Both the position numbers and the translations under genes were made by a program. A stretch of 64,000 bases of DNA from Flavobacterium silvisoli (GTDB lineage Bacteria > Bacteroidota > Bacteroidia > Flavobacteriales > Flavobacteriaceae): positions 128,926 to 192,925 of the forward strand of contig NZ_SJPE01000004.1 in the NCBI RefSeq assembly GCF_004329815.1. Direction: 5' to 3'. Below, in pieces: positions 35,553 to 43,622 of the stretch. How positions within the stretch are numbered: the first letter of the stretch is position 1; each line of letters opens with the position of its first letter. The notes beneath the pieces are model-generated. The model searched no databases and was not told the DNA's origin. It saw nothing but the letters and a program-made list of their open reading frames with translations.

Positions 35553-36839
35553 TCAAGCTAAAAATTTCTTTAACTCCTCGTAGGTTTTAATCTTAGTGCT
35601 TATCTTGTCTTTATGCAACACACTTTCAATTTGTTGCGGAATGGGTAACTTTACATTTAATAAGGGTTCTACAATGTCTGAAAACTTGATAGGATGTGCG
35701 GTTTCCAGGAAGACGCCAATGCTGTCAGGATGTTTTTGCAGTTCTTTCCTCAATCCCAGATATCCGACAGCACCGTGTGGTTCTGCTATGTATTGGGTTC
35801 GTTGATAAATGTCTTTCATAGCTGTTTGAGTCTCGGTATCAGTAAAACTGAAGGAGGAAAAGTCCTGCTCAAATTCATTCAAATTGTTGTGGTACAACTC
35901 CTGAATGCGAATAAAATTACTTGGATTTCCAACATCCATAGCGTTTGAAATAGTTACCACAGAGGGTTTGGGTTCGTATGTTCCGTGTTCTAAAAAGCGC
36001 GGAACAGTATCGTTGGCATTGGTTGAAGCTACAAAATGTGCGATTGGGAGTCCCAAACGTTTAGCCATGATACCCGCACAAATATTTCCAAAGTTACCGC
36101 TGGGACAAGATAAGATAAGTGGTTTGTTGAGTTTTTTCAGTTGTTGGTAAGCAAAGAAAATGTAAAACATTTGCGGCAACCAACGAGCAATGTTGATGGA
36201 GTTGGCCGATGTGAGATTTTTATGTTTCAGGCTGTCGTCTAAAAAAGCTTTTTTGACCATGTCCTGACAATCATCAAATACACCGTTTACTTGTAATGCT
36301 TTAATATTTTTTCCTAATGTAGTAAGTTGGCGTTCTTGTATTTCACTAACTTTACCTGAAGGATATAATATAACTACATCAACGCCTTTCACGTCTAAAA
36401 AACCACTGGCAACAGCTCCTCCGGTATCACCTGAAGTAGCTACTAAAACGGTGACTTTTTTATCGCTGTTTCGGTTGAAATAGCCCAGACATCTCGACAT
36501 GAATCGGGCACCCACATCCTTGAAAGCCATCGTTGGTCCGTGGAATAGCTCTAATGCGTAAACATTGTCTTCCACCGGCACGCACGGAAAATCAAAACAC
36601 AAAGTTTCGGCTATAATGCGTTTGAGTTCCGTTTCCGGAATTTCATCACCCACAAATTGTTTGATGGCTTCAAAAGCAATTGCTTCATGTGAAAGTTTTT
36701 CGATATTATCAAAAAAAGAAGCAGGAAGCGGCGTGATGCTTTCCGGAAAATACAATCCTCTGTCAGGGGCCAGGCCCAGCACGACAGCTTCCTGAAAACC
36801 AACTTTAGGAGAGGCGTGATTTAAACTATAGTATTTCAT
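35553..36839 (-). CDS. thrC: Threonine synthase
   Basis: This 428-residue PLP enzyme converts O-phosphohomoserine to threonine. The PLP lysine is Lys107 in HGPTMAFKDVGARFM, and the phosphate-binding loop is ATSGDTGGAVASGF. The N-terminus (MKYYSLNHASPKVGFQEAV, seen as YYSLNHASP) and the length match the bacterial ThrC group II. It is the third gene of thrA-thrB-thrC, 11 bp after thrB, with Bacteroidota-typical order. Confidence 0.96.
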   Translation of the reverse strand: MKYYSLNHASPKVGFQEAVVLGLAPDRGLYFPESITPLPASFFDNIEKLSHEAIAFEAIKQFVGDEIPETELKRIIAETLCFDFPCVPVEDNVYALELFHGPTMAFKDVGARFMSRCLGYFNRNSDKKVTVLVATSGDTGGAVASGFLDVKGVDVVILYPSGKVSEIQERQLTTLGKNIKALQVNGVFDDCQDMVKKAFLDDSLKHKNLTSANSINIARWLPQMFYIFFAYQQLKKLNKPLILSCPSGNFGNICAGIMAKRLGLPIAHFVASTNANDTVPRFLEHGTYEPKPSVVTISNAMDVGNPSNFIRIQELYHNNLNEFEQDFSSFSFTDTETQTAMKDIYQRTQYIAEPHGAVGYLGLRKELQKHPDSIGVFLETAHPIKFSDIVEPLLNVKLPIPQQIESVLHKDKISTKIKTYEELKKFLA

Positions 36840-36850
36840 GAGGTTGTTGT

Positions 36851-37777
36851 TTAATAGTCAATAGTTTTAGTTCCTTCATCATTAACTTTAGATAGATGAA
36901 TATCGAAAGGAATTCCGGTATCAAGATAACTACTGCTCATGGCGTAAGCCACTCTTTCAGCTGAGCTTTGTCCTTTACATAACGCAAAAACAGAAGGTCC
37001 TGCGCCGGATATACCTGCGCCCAATGCACCATTGTCGAGGGCACTGTTTTTTACCAAATCAAAATTAGGAATCAAAGATTTGCGAAAAGGTTCAGCAACC
37101 ACATCTTGTAATGATCGGCCTATGAGTTCATAATCTTTACTATATAAGCCGGCTATTAATCCGCCTAAATTCCCCCATTGTGTGATAGCTGTTTTTAAAG
37201 GAATACTGGAAGGTAATACGGCTCTGGAATCGGCTGTTTTGACTTCGATGTGTGGATGCAGCACCACGGCGTAAATTTCACTTGGACTTTCAATTTTAAT
37301 GACATCCAAAGGGTTATAACCTCGAACCAAGGTGAAGCCGCCCAAAAGACAGGGTGCGACATTATCGGCATGTTCCGACCCGCTGGCAATGACTTCTCCT
37401 TTCATGGCAAATGCTACCAGCTCATGTTTTGAAAATGGCCTGCCCAGCAGCTCGTTGATTCCGTAAACAGCTCCGGCTGCACTGGCCGAAGAACTTCCGA
37501 TACCGCTGCCGGCTTTGATTTTTTTGTGAATTTCGATTTCAAAACCAAAATCGGGATTTGCTGACTTTATCAGGGCTAAAGCTGCAACTCCGGCTACGTT
37601 TTTATCGGTTTCATAAGGCAGGTCAGCTCCGGTAATTTCGGTTATTCTGATGCCTTTTTCGGGTACTTTGCGAAAAATCATTTCGTCCCCAATACCTTCG
37701 AGACATAAACCCATTACGTCGAATCCGCAATTGAGGTTGGCAATGGTGGCCGGGCAGAATACTTTTATTTCGTTCAT
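36851..37777 (-). CDS. thrB: Homoserine kinase
   Basis: This 308-residue GHMP-family kinase phosphorylates homoserine with ATP. The ATP-binding GHMP motif is GSGIGSSSASAAGAV (about residues 90-105), the N-terminal strand is VFCPATIANLNCGFDVMG, and the C-terminal GAGISGAGPSVFALC motif is conserved. It lies 18 bp after thrA and 11 bp before thrC, within the thr operon. Confidence 0.96.
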   Translation of the reverse strand: MNEIKVFCPATIANLNCGFDVMGLCLEGIGDEMIFRKVPEKGIRITEITGADLPYETDKNVAGVAALALIKSANPDFGFEIEIHKKIKAGSGIGSSSASAAGAVYGINELLGRPFSKHELVAFAMKGEVIASGSEHADNVAPCLLGGFTLVRGYNPLDVIKIESPSEIYAVVLHPHIEVKTADSRAVLPSSIPLKTAITQWGNLGGLIAGLYSKDYELIGRSLQDVVAEPFRKSLIPNFDLVKNSALDNGALGAGISGAGPSVFALCKGQSSAERVAYAMSSSYLDTGIPFDIHLSKVNDEGTKTIDY

Positions 37778-37795
37778 TTCTGTTAGTTGTTGTGT

Positions 37796-40243
37796 TTAAA
37801 CATTTCCAATTCGGATTACATCGGCAAAAATACCTGAGGCCGTCACAGCGGCACCGGCACCGGCTCCTTTGATTAACAAAGGTTGTTCTACATAACGATC
37901 GGTGTAAAACTGAACAATGTTGTCTTTTCCTTCTAAATTGTAAAACGGACTGTCGGCAGGAATGAACTGCAGACCTACACTGGCTTTGCCGTTTTCAAAA
38001 GAAGCCACAAATTTCAGACGGCTGTTTTTGGATTTAGCTTCGGCCAACAAGCTGTCAAAGTGATCGGCATGTTTGATTAATGACTCAAAGAAGTCCTTAT
38101 TATTGGTTGTTTCCATACATTCTTTGGGTAGGAAAGAGTTGTTGATAATGTCTTCCATTTCCATCTCATAACCGCTTTCGCGAATCAGGATTAGTATTTT
38201 GCGTGCTACATCTACTCCGCTTAAATCAATTTTCGGGTCAGGTTCTGTAAATCCCTGAACACCGGCTTCTTTTACTACATCATGAAAGCTGTAGGTCTCG
38301 CTGAAATTATTGAAAATAAAGTTCAAACTTCCGGACAATACTGCATTGATTCGGTTGATTTTATCTCCTGAAGCAATCAGGTGCTTCAATGTGTCAATAA
38401 TAGGTAGTCCGGCGCCTACGTTAGTTTCAAAAAGAAACGGAGCGTTGTATTTTCGGGATAAGTTTTTGAGGTTTTTATAATGGCTGTATTCCGAAGAACA
38501 GGCGATTTTGTTACAAGTTACCACGGCCACGTTTTGCGACAGGAATTGGTCGTAAATGTTGGCAATGTTATAATTGGCAGTAATATCAACAAAGATGCTG
38601 TTGCGTAAATTAAGGGCAATTACCCGTTTGATGAAATCGGTCACATTGGCTTTTTCGCCTTGGTCTATTTTATCTTTCCAGTCGTTGAGTGCGATTCCGT
38701 CTTCATCAAAAACCATTTTGCGGGAATTGGCCAGAGCAATTACACGGAGATTGATTTTAAGGTGTTCTTTCAGGAATTTCTTTTGTTGCTGTATTTGGGC
38801 GATAAACTTTTCGCCTACATTACCGACGCCTATTACAAATAAATTCAACTGCTTGGTGTTGTCTTCAAAAAAGCGTTCGTGTAAAGTATTCAGGGCTTTT
38901 TTAACGTCTTTTTCGTTGATTACTACCGAGATGTTTCTTTCGGAAGCTCCTTGCGCTATGGCTCTGATGTTGACATTGTTTTTACCCAATGTACTGAACA
39001 TTTTGCCACTAATACCTTGATGGTTTTTCATGCTTTCGCCTACCAGGGCTACAATGCAAAGATCTTTTTCGACTATGCAGGGATCTACGCGATTTTGGGT
39101 AATTTCTGTTTCAAATGTTTTGTCGATGGCAATTTTCGCTTTATCTGCGTCGGCGGTGAGTATACCTATGCAAATTGAATGCTCTGAGGAAGCCTGAGTA
39201 ATAAAGATGACATTTATATTTTCATTAGACAGTACTTCAAATAATCGTTTTGAGGAACCCGCTACACCAATCATACCGGAGCCTTCCAAGGTGAGTAAAG
39301 CAATATGGTCTATGTGTGTAATTCCTTTGATGGGATTGCTACCCTCGGCGGGATGATCTGAAATCAAGGTTCCGAAGGCTTCGGGTTCAAAAGTGTTTTT
39401 GATAAAAATTGGAATACGGTCTTTAAGTACCGGCTGGATGGTAGGCGGATAGAGCACTTTGGCACCAAAATGTGACAATTCCATGGCTTCCTGATACGAA
39501 ATGGTTTCTATAGGTCTTGCCTGTTTTACAATTTTCGGGTTGGCGGTGAACATGCCGTTGACATCAGTCCAGATTTCCAAAACCGAAGCTTTGACCGCTG
39601 CGGCCAGTATAGCAGCAGTATAATCAGAACCGCCACGTCCCAGAGTTGTGGTGTTGCCGTCAGGAGAAGAAGCTATAAATCCGGGAAATAAAACTACCTG
39701 ATGAGTGTTGTTTTTAAAATAATCAGCAATCAGTTGGTTGGTAGTTGTAAAATCGACACTGGCTTTTCCGAAATTAGAATTGGTTTTAATGACTTCTCTA
39801 CTGTCTTTAAAGCCGGTATTACTTACTTTTTGTTTCAGAGCCAAAGCAATAATCTGAGACGACAGCAATTCGCCAAAACCGGCTATCATATCGGCGGTTC
39901 GGCTGGAAAGTTCCCCAAGCAGGTAGCAACCGTCCAGTAAGGTTTTCAGGAGATTGATGTCGCTGTTGATAGTGTTGATGATATCGCTTTGTTCGCTTAA
40001 CGGTATCAGTTCGTCAATGGCTTCCTTGTGTTTTTTATCAATCTGATTGATGATTTCTTTGTAGTTTCTGTCTTTGGCAGCAGCAGTTTTACCGGCCAAA
40101 ATGAGTAAATCAGTAACACCACTGAAAGCAGAAACCACTACAGCCAGTTTGTTTTCCTTGCTTTTTTGGGTTACAATGTCAATTGCTTTGGAGATATTGT
40201 GGGCATTGGCTACCGAAGTTCCGCCAAATTTTAATACTATCAT
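37796..40243 (-). CDS. thrA: Bifunctional aspartokinase/homoserine dehydrogenase I
   Basis: This 815-residue fusion catalyses the first and third steps from aspartate to homoserine. The N-terminal aspartokinase begins VLKFGGTSVANAHN; two ACT domains (about residues 310-460) allow feedback control, probably by threonine; the C-terminal homoserine dehydrogenase (from about 470) has the NAD(P) motif VIGVGNVGEKF and FETNVGAGLPII. Length and order match ThrA of E. coli. The operon is preceded by a threonine-rich leader peptide at 40328-40432. Confidence 0.96.
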   Translation of the reverse strand: MIVLKFGGTSVANAHNISKAIDIVTQKSKENKLAVVVSAFSGVTDLLILAGKTAAAKDRNYKEIINQIDKKHKEAIDELIPLSEQSDIINTINSDINLLKTLLDGCYLLGELSSRTADMIAGFGELLSSQIIALALKQKVSNTGFKDSREVIKTNSNFGKASVDFTTTNQLIADYFKNNTHQVVLFPGFIASSPDGNTTTLGRGGSDYTAAILAAAVKASVLEIWTDVNGMFTANPKIVKQARPIETISYQEAMELSHFGAKVLYPPTIQPVLKDRIPIFIKNTFEPEAFGTLISDHPAEGSNPIKGITHIDHIALLTLEGSGMIGVAGSSKRLFEVLSNENINVIFITQASSEHSICIGILTADADKAKIAIDKTFETEITQNRVDPCIVEKDLCIVALVGESMKNHQGISGKMFSTLGKNNVNIRAIAQGASERNISVVINEKDVKKALNTLHERFFEDNTKQLNLFVIGVGNVGEKFIAQIQQQKKFLKEHLKINLRVIALANSRKMVFDEDGIALNDWKDKIDQGEKANVTDFIKRVIALNLRNSIFVDITANYNIANIYDQFLSQNVAVVTCNKIACSSEYSHYKNLKNLSRKYNAPFLFETNVGAGLPIIDTLKHLIASGDKINRINAVLSGSLNFIFNNFSETYSFHDVVKEAGVQGFTEPDPKIDLSGVDVARKILILIRESGYEMEMEDIINNSFLPKECMETTNNKDFFESLIKHADHFDSLLAEAKSKNSRLKFVASFENGKASVGLQFIPADSPFYNLEGKDNIVQFYTDRYVEQPLLIKGAGAGAAVTASGIFADVIRIGNV

Positions 40244-40286
40244 TGTTTTGTGTTTTTATAGAAATATAAAGTCATCGTTTTTCTTT

Positions 40287-40301
40287 CTTTCGTTCCGAAA
40301 G
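40287..40301 (-). promoter_or_regulatory. Hairpin between leader peptide and thrA
   Basis: CTTTCG / CGAAAG around three bases forms a short stem 43 nt before the thrA start. It has no T-run after it; it might be an alternative structure in the thr leader RNA. Confidence 0.3.
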
Positions 40302-40327
40302 TGCCTAAAGCGGATTATATGTAATGA

Positions 40328-40432
40328 TTAAACCCCAAACGGGGTGGTAGTTGTTGATGTGGTTGTAGCAGAAATGGCAGCCAAAGAGTTGGTTGACGAA
40401 GTATTATTATTTGTTAAAAAACTACACATCAT
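40328..40432 (-). CDS. thrL: thr operon leader peptide (threonine-rich)
   Basis: This 34-codon frame starts ATG ATG and ends TAA. Ten of its 34 residues are threonine, and the last codons read A-T-T-T-S-T-T-T-T-P-F-G-V, that is seven Thr codons in eight positions just before the stop. A perfect -7 box (TATATTTG, 40446-40439) lies only 6 bp before the first ATG, so the mRNA is nearly leaderless. A hairpin ACCCC / GGGGT (40345-40332) overlaps the last codons, 84 nt before thrA. The design matches ribosome-mediated attenuation as in E. coli thrL, but no clear T-rich terminator follows. It is too short to be called by usual length cut-offs. Confidence 0.8.
   Translation of the reverse strand: MMCSFLTNNNTSSTNSLAAISATTTSTTTTPFGV
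40332..40345 (-). promoter_or_regulatory. Hairpin over the end of the thr leader peptide
   Basis: ACCCC / GGGGT with a 4-nt loop covers the last Thr, Pro, Phe, Gly and Val codons, followed by UUUAAUC in the RNA. A ribosome stalled on the threonine codons would sit on or next to it. It is the best candidate for the attenuation structure. Confidence 0.5.
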
Positions 40433-40438
40433 GATTTT

Positions 40439-40446
40439 CAAATATA
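40439..40446 (-). promoter_or_regulatory. -7 box of the thr operon
   Basis: TATATTTG on the minus strand matches TAnnTTTG exactly, 6 bp before the leader-peptide ATG. The -33 region has no clear TTG. Confidence 0.5.
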
Positions 40447-40564
40447 AAACTTTTTAATAATTAAAAAAGAAATTGGTAAATTTTTGAAAATATATCAATT
40501 TTAACGTATTCAGTATTTGTTTTTAAAGACATTAGTAGCAGAAGTCAGTTTTTTTTAATGATTC

Positions 40565-40594
40565 AACAATAAAATAGTAGTTGTTTTTATTGTT
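40565..40594. repeat. AT-rich perfect inverted repeat before hutH
   Basis: AACAATAAAA / TTTTATTGTT is a perfect 10-bp inverted repeat with a 10-nt centre, overlapping the presumed -33 region of hutH; it could be an operator, or a weak terminator because a T-run follows. Confidence 0.45.
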
Positions 40595-40620
40595 TTTTAC
40601 CAATTGTTTACGGAATTTTG
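40589..40620 (+). promoter_or_regulatory. Putative promoter of hutH
   Basis: ATTG at 40589-40592 and GAATTTTG at 40613-40620 (one or two mismatches from TAnnTTTG) are 20 bp apart, 21 bp before the ATG. Confidence 0.3.
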
Positions 40621-40641
40621 GGCCTTAAATCACCTGCCAAA

Positions 40642-42144
40642 ATGGAAAATACACATTATATCAGTACGGAAGTATTGACTTTAGAGACCTTACAGGAAAT
40701 CATTGCCCAACATAAAACACTTTCACTTTCAGAAGAAGCTCAGTTAAACATTCAAAAATGCCGCGAGTATTTGGATAAAAAAATGGCTTCGAATGAAACA
40801 CCTATTTATGGAATCAATACCGGTTTCGGGTCTTTATGCAATGTGAAGATATCCAATGAAAACCTTTCGCAACTTCAGGAAAACCTCGTAAAATCACATG
40901 CTTGTGGTACAGGAGAGGAAGTTCCGGCTGAAATTGTAAAAATCATGCTGTTGCTGAAAATCCAGTCTTTAAGTTACGGTCACTCAGGGGTTCAGTTACA
41001 AACGGTGGAGCGTTTAGTTGATTTTTACAATCACGATATCCTGCCGGTAATTTACACACAAGGTTCGTTAGGAGCCAGTGGTGACTTGGCACCGCTAGCG
41101 CATTTGTCGTTGCCTTTGTTAGGCGAAGGCGAAGTATACTGCGATGGTTTTCGTCAACCGGCTAAAAAGGTGTTGGAAAAGATGGGGTGGAAGCCCATTG
41201 TATTGCAATCAAAAGAAGGATTGGCTTTATTGAACGGCACACAGTTTATGAGTGCTTATGGTTGTTATGTGTTGTTGAAAGCCATGAAATTTTCTTATTT
41301 GGCTGATGTAATTGGCGCTATTTCGTTGGAAGGGTTTGACGGGCGTATAGAGCCTTTTAATGAATTAATACATTATGTAAGGCCTCACAAAGGACAAATT
41401 GTTACCGCCAAGCGCATGATGGATTTGCTTGAAAACAGTGAAATTATTGCGCAACCCAAAGCTCACGTTCAAGATCCGTATTCTTTCCGTTGTATCCCGC
41501 AGGTACATGGTGCTTCTAAAGATACTATTGAGTATGTGAAAAAAGTCTTTAAAACTGAAATTAATTCGGTTACCGATAATCCCAATGTATTCATCAATGA
41601 AGACATCATTATATCCGGAGGCAATTTTCACGGACAGCCTTTGGCTTTAGCACTCGATTTTTTAGGCATAGCTTTGTCTGAATTGGGCAGTATATCCGAA
41701 AGAAGAACCTATCAACTAATTTCAGGATTGAGAGGATTACCGGCTTTCTTGGTTGACAATCCGGGCTTAAATTCGGGCTTTATGATACCGCAATATACAG
41801 CTGCGGGTATTGCCAGTCAAAACAAACAATTGGCTACTCCGGCCAGTGTAGACAGTATTGTTTCTTCAAACGGACAGGAAGATCATGTGAGTATGGGAGC
41901 GAATGCTGCTACCAAAACATTGCGCATCATGGAAAATCTGGAGCGTATTTTGGCCATAGAACTGATGAATGCTTCGCAGGCAATATCATTCAGAGCACCC
42001 TTAAAATCAAGTCCGTTTATAGAAATGTTTTTAAAATCTTACCGCGAAGAAGTGCCGCTGGTTAAGGAAGACAGAATTCTTCATTATGACATTGTCAATT
42101 CGGTGGCTTTCTTAAACAGTTTTATGATTGATTTGGAGGAGTAG
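40642..42144 (+). CDS. hutH: Histidine ammonia-lyase
   Basis: This 500-residue enzyme deaminates histidine to urocanate. The MIO prosthetic group forms from Ala145-Ser146-Gly147 in GSLGASGDLAPLAHL, and the active-site Tyr lies in YGINTGFG. Ser85-His86 (VKSHACGTG) is the pattern of histidine-specific lyases, whereas tyrosine lyases have HH-type residues here; this favours HAL over TAL or PAL. The ATG at 40642 is preferred over a TTG at 40618. No other hut gene is in the window. It ends 5 bp from a convergent gene, with no room for a terminator between them. Confidence 0.92.
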   Translation: MENTHYISTEVLTLETLQEIIAQHKTLSLSEEAQLNIQKCREYLDKKMASNETPIYGINTGFGSLCNVKISNENLSQLQENLVKSHACGTGEEVPAEIVKIMLLLKIQSLSYGHSGVQLQTVERLVDFYNHDILPVIYTQGSLGASGDLAPLAHLSLPLLGEGEVYCDGFRQPAKKVLEKMGWKPIVLQSKEGLALLNGTQFMSAYGCYVLLKAMKFSYLADVIGAISLEGFDGRIEPFNELIHYVRPHKGQIVTAKRMMDLLENSEIIAQPKAHVQDPYSFRCIPQVHGASKDTIEYVKKVFKTEINSVTDNPNVFINEDIIISGGNFHGQPLALALDFLGIALSELGSISERRTYQLISGLRGLPAFLVDNPGLNSGFMIPQYTAAGIASQNKQLATPASVDSIVSSNGQEDHVSMGANAATKTLRIMENLERILAIELMNASQAISFRAPLKSSPFIEMFLKSYREEVPLVKEDRILHYDIVNSVAFLNSFMIDLEE

Positions 42145-42149
42145 TGTTT

Positions 42150-42518
42150 TTAATTCAAATCCAACAAAAAACTCAGCAATCCTAAAATTGCAGGCACGGC
42201 CTGTATTAAAAATATTCGTTTGGAAGCGGTCATTGCACCATAAATTCCGGCTATCAGAACACAGGTCAGGAAAAATATGGCAATGTTACTACTCCAATCT
42301 GTGTCGCTTATATAGAGCGACCAAATTAATCCGGTAGCCAGAAAACCATTGTATAATCCTTGATTTGCCATTATGATTTTAGTTTTTTCAAACTGTTCCT
42401 CAGGAATGTGTTTAAAAACTTTTCTTCCTCGGGTTGTCCAGGCAAACATTTCTAGCCAAAGAATGTAAAGATGCAGTACTGCAATAAATCCGATAATAAG
42501 TTGGGATAACAGATTCAT
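42150..42518 (-). CDS. DUF1304 membrane protein
   Basis: This 122-residue protein has four membrane helices and matches DUF1304: an N-terminal GFIAVLHLYILWLEMFAW segment, the basic TRGRKVFKHIPEEQ loop, NQGLYNGFLATGLIW, and IAGIYGAMTASKRIFLIQ near the end. The function is unknown. It is the last of four minus-strand genes spaced 3 bp apart or overlapping, led by the RimK fusion, so an operon is likely. Confidence 0.88.
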   Translation of the reverse strand: MNLLSQLIIGFIAVLHLYILWLEMFAWTTRGRKVFKHIPEEQFEKTKIIMANQGLYNGFLATGLIWSLYISDTDWSSNIAIFFLTCVLIAGIYGAMTASKRIFLIQAVPAILGLLSFLLDLN

Positions 42519-42521
42519 AAT

Positions 42522-43103
42522 TTAGTCATTTTCGTTGAAAATCTTTTCAATGCGTTTGTCCGGTATCAGCCACATTAGTGCCACAAAAATATAGATGAGT
42601 CCGGATACTATCGGATAATAATTGGCAAATACTACGGCTATGATGTAAAGGATGGGAGAGGACTTGCCTTTAAAATCGGTACCAATGGCTTTTTTTAAAA
42701 TAGAATTGGCTCCTTGCTGTGTCAGTATCAATCGCTGTAAAACGAAATAGGCTACTCCGTTCATCAGCAGCACAATTCCGTACATCATCATCGGGAAAGG
42801 AGCAAAATGATTGTCACCAATCCAGGCAGTGGTAAACGGAATGAGGGATAGCCAAAACAGCAAATGCAAATTGGCCCAAAGGATTTTGCCGTTTACATGT
42901 TTAACGGTATGCAACATATGATGGTGGTTATTCCAATAAATACCAACATAAATAAAACTCAACAGATAACTCAGAAACTTAGGAAGCAGTGGTTTCAACG
43001 AATTAAAGTCCATGCCTTCGGGTACTTTTAATTCGAGTACCATAATGGTAATGATGATGGCCAGCACGCCGTCGCTAAAAGCTTCAAGTCTGTTTTTATT
43101 CAT
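42522..43103 (-). CDS. TMEM175-family potassium channel
   Basis: This 193-residue protein has about six membrane helices and starts with NKNRLEAFSDGVLAIIITIMVLELKVP, which contains the RxxxFSDG signature of bacterial TMEM175 channels (seen as RLEAFSDGVLAI). Helix 1 would line the pore. Bacterial TMEM175 forms a tetramer in the inner membrane and conducts potassium. It lies 3 bp after the DUF421 gene and 3 bp before the DUF1304 gene. Confidence 0.9.
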   Translation of the reverse strand: MNKNRLEAFSDGVLAIIITIMVLELKVPEGMDFNSLKPLLPKFLSYLLSFIYVGIYWNNHHHMLHTVKHVNGKILWANLHLLFWLSLIPFTTAWIGDNHFAPFPMMMYGIVLLMNGVAYFVLQRLILTQQGANSILKKAIGTDFKGKSSPILYIIAVVFANYYPIVSGLIYIFVALMWLIPDKRIEKIFNEND

Positions 43104-43106
43104 AAC

Positions 43107-43622
43107 CTAGTTGTTTAGGGTTCCTAATGTTTTATGAATTTTTCGTTTGTGATGCGTTTGTTTCAAATGGTCATTACCCGAAATGATGCTGATGCTGCCG
43201 TCAATTTCGAACATGGCCAATTTTACATCTTTGTAAAATTCAACTCCGTGCTCGCGCATGGCTTCCTGAAGTTCTTCTGAAGTGATTCCTAATTTTGCAA
43301 GAGATTTAAAGTAAATTTTACCGTTGTGTACTAAAATCTCGGGCTTGTCCTGCACCAAATCTTTAATAAATTTGGAATTGAGCATTATTTTTTTGAAAAT
43401 CATATTGATGATAAACAGTGCTATGGCAGCCGTAATGCCTCCTAAAAGAGAAGAATTAGTTCCTACCATGGCATTTTGCACCGAGTTACTGATGAGCAAA
43501 ATCAGGATTACATCGGCGGTATTGAGTTGTGACAGTTCCTTTTTGCCAAAAATGCGCAAGGCTATCACCATGAAGACATATACCGCCACACTGCGGATGA
43601 CAATGTCAAGATACGGATTCAC
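43107..43622 (-). CDS. DUF421 (YetF/YcaP-like) membrane protein
   Basis: This 171-residue protein has about three N-terminal membrane helices (to about residue 80) and a soluble C-terminal domain. The [33 protein letters not shown] region (seen as [15 protein letters not shown] and [11 protein letters not shown]) and [21 protein letters not shown] are DUF421 markers. The role is unknown; Bacillus YetF-type proteins are implicated in envelope and sporulation contexts. It overlaps the end of the RimK fusion by 17 bp, so the two are probably coupled. Confidence 0.88.
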   Translation of the reverse strand: MNPYLDIVIRSVAVYVFMVIALRIFGKKELSQLNTADVILILLISNSVQNAMVGTNSSLLGGITAAIALFIINMIFKKIMLNSKFIKDLVQDKPEILVHNGKIYFKSLAKLGITSEELQEAMREHGVEFYKDVKLAMFEIDGSISIISGNDHLKQTHHKRKIHKTLGTLNN

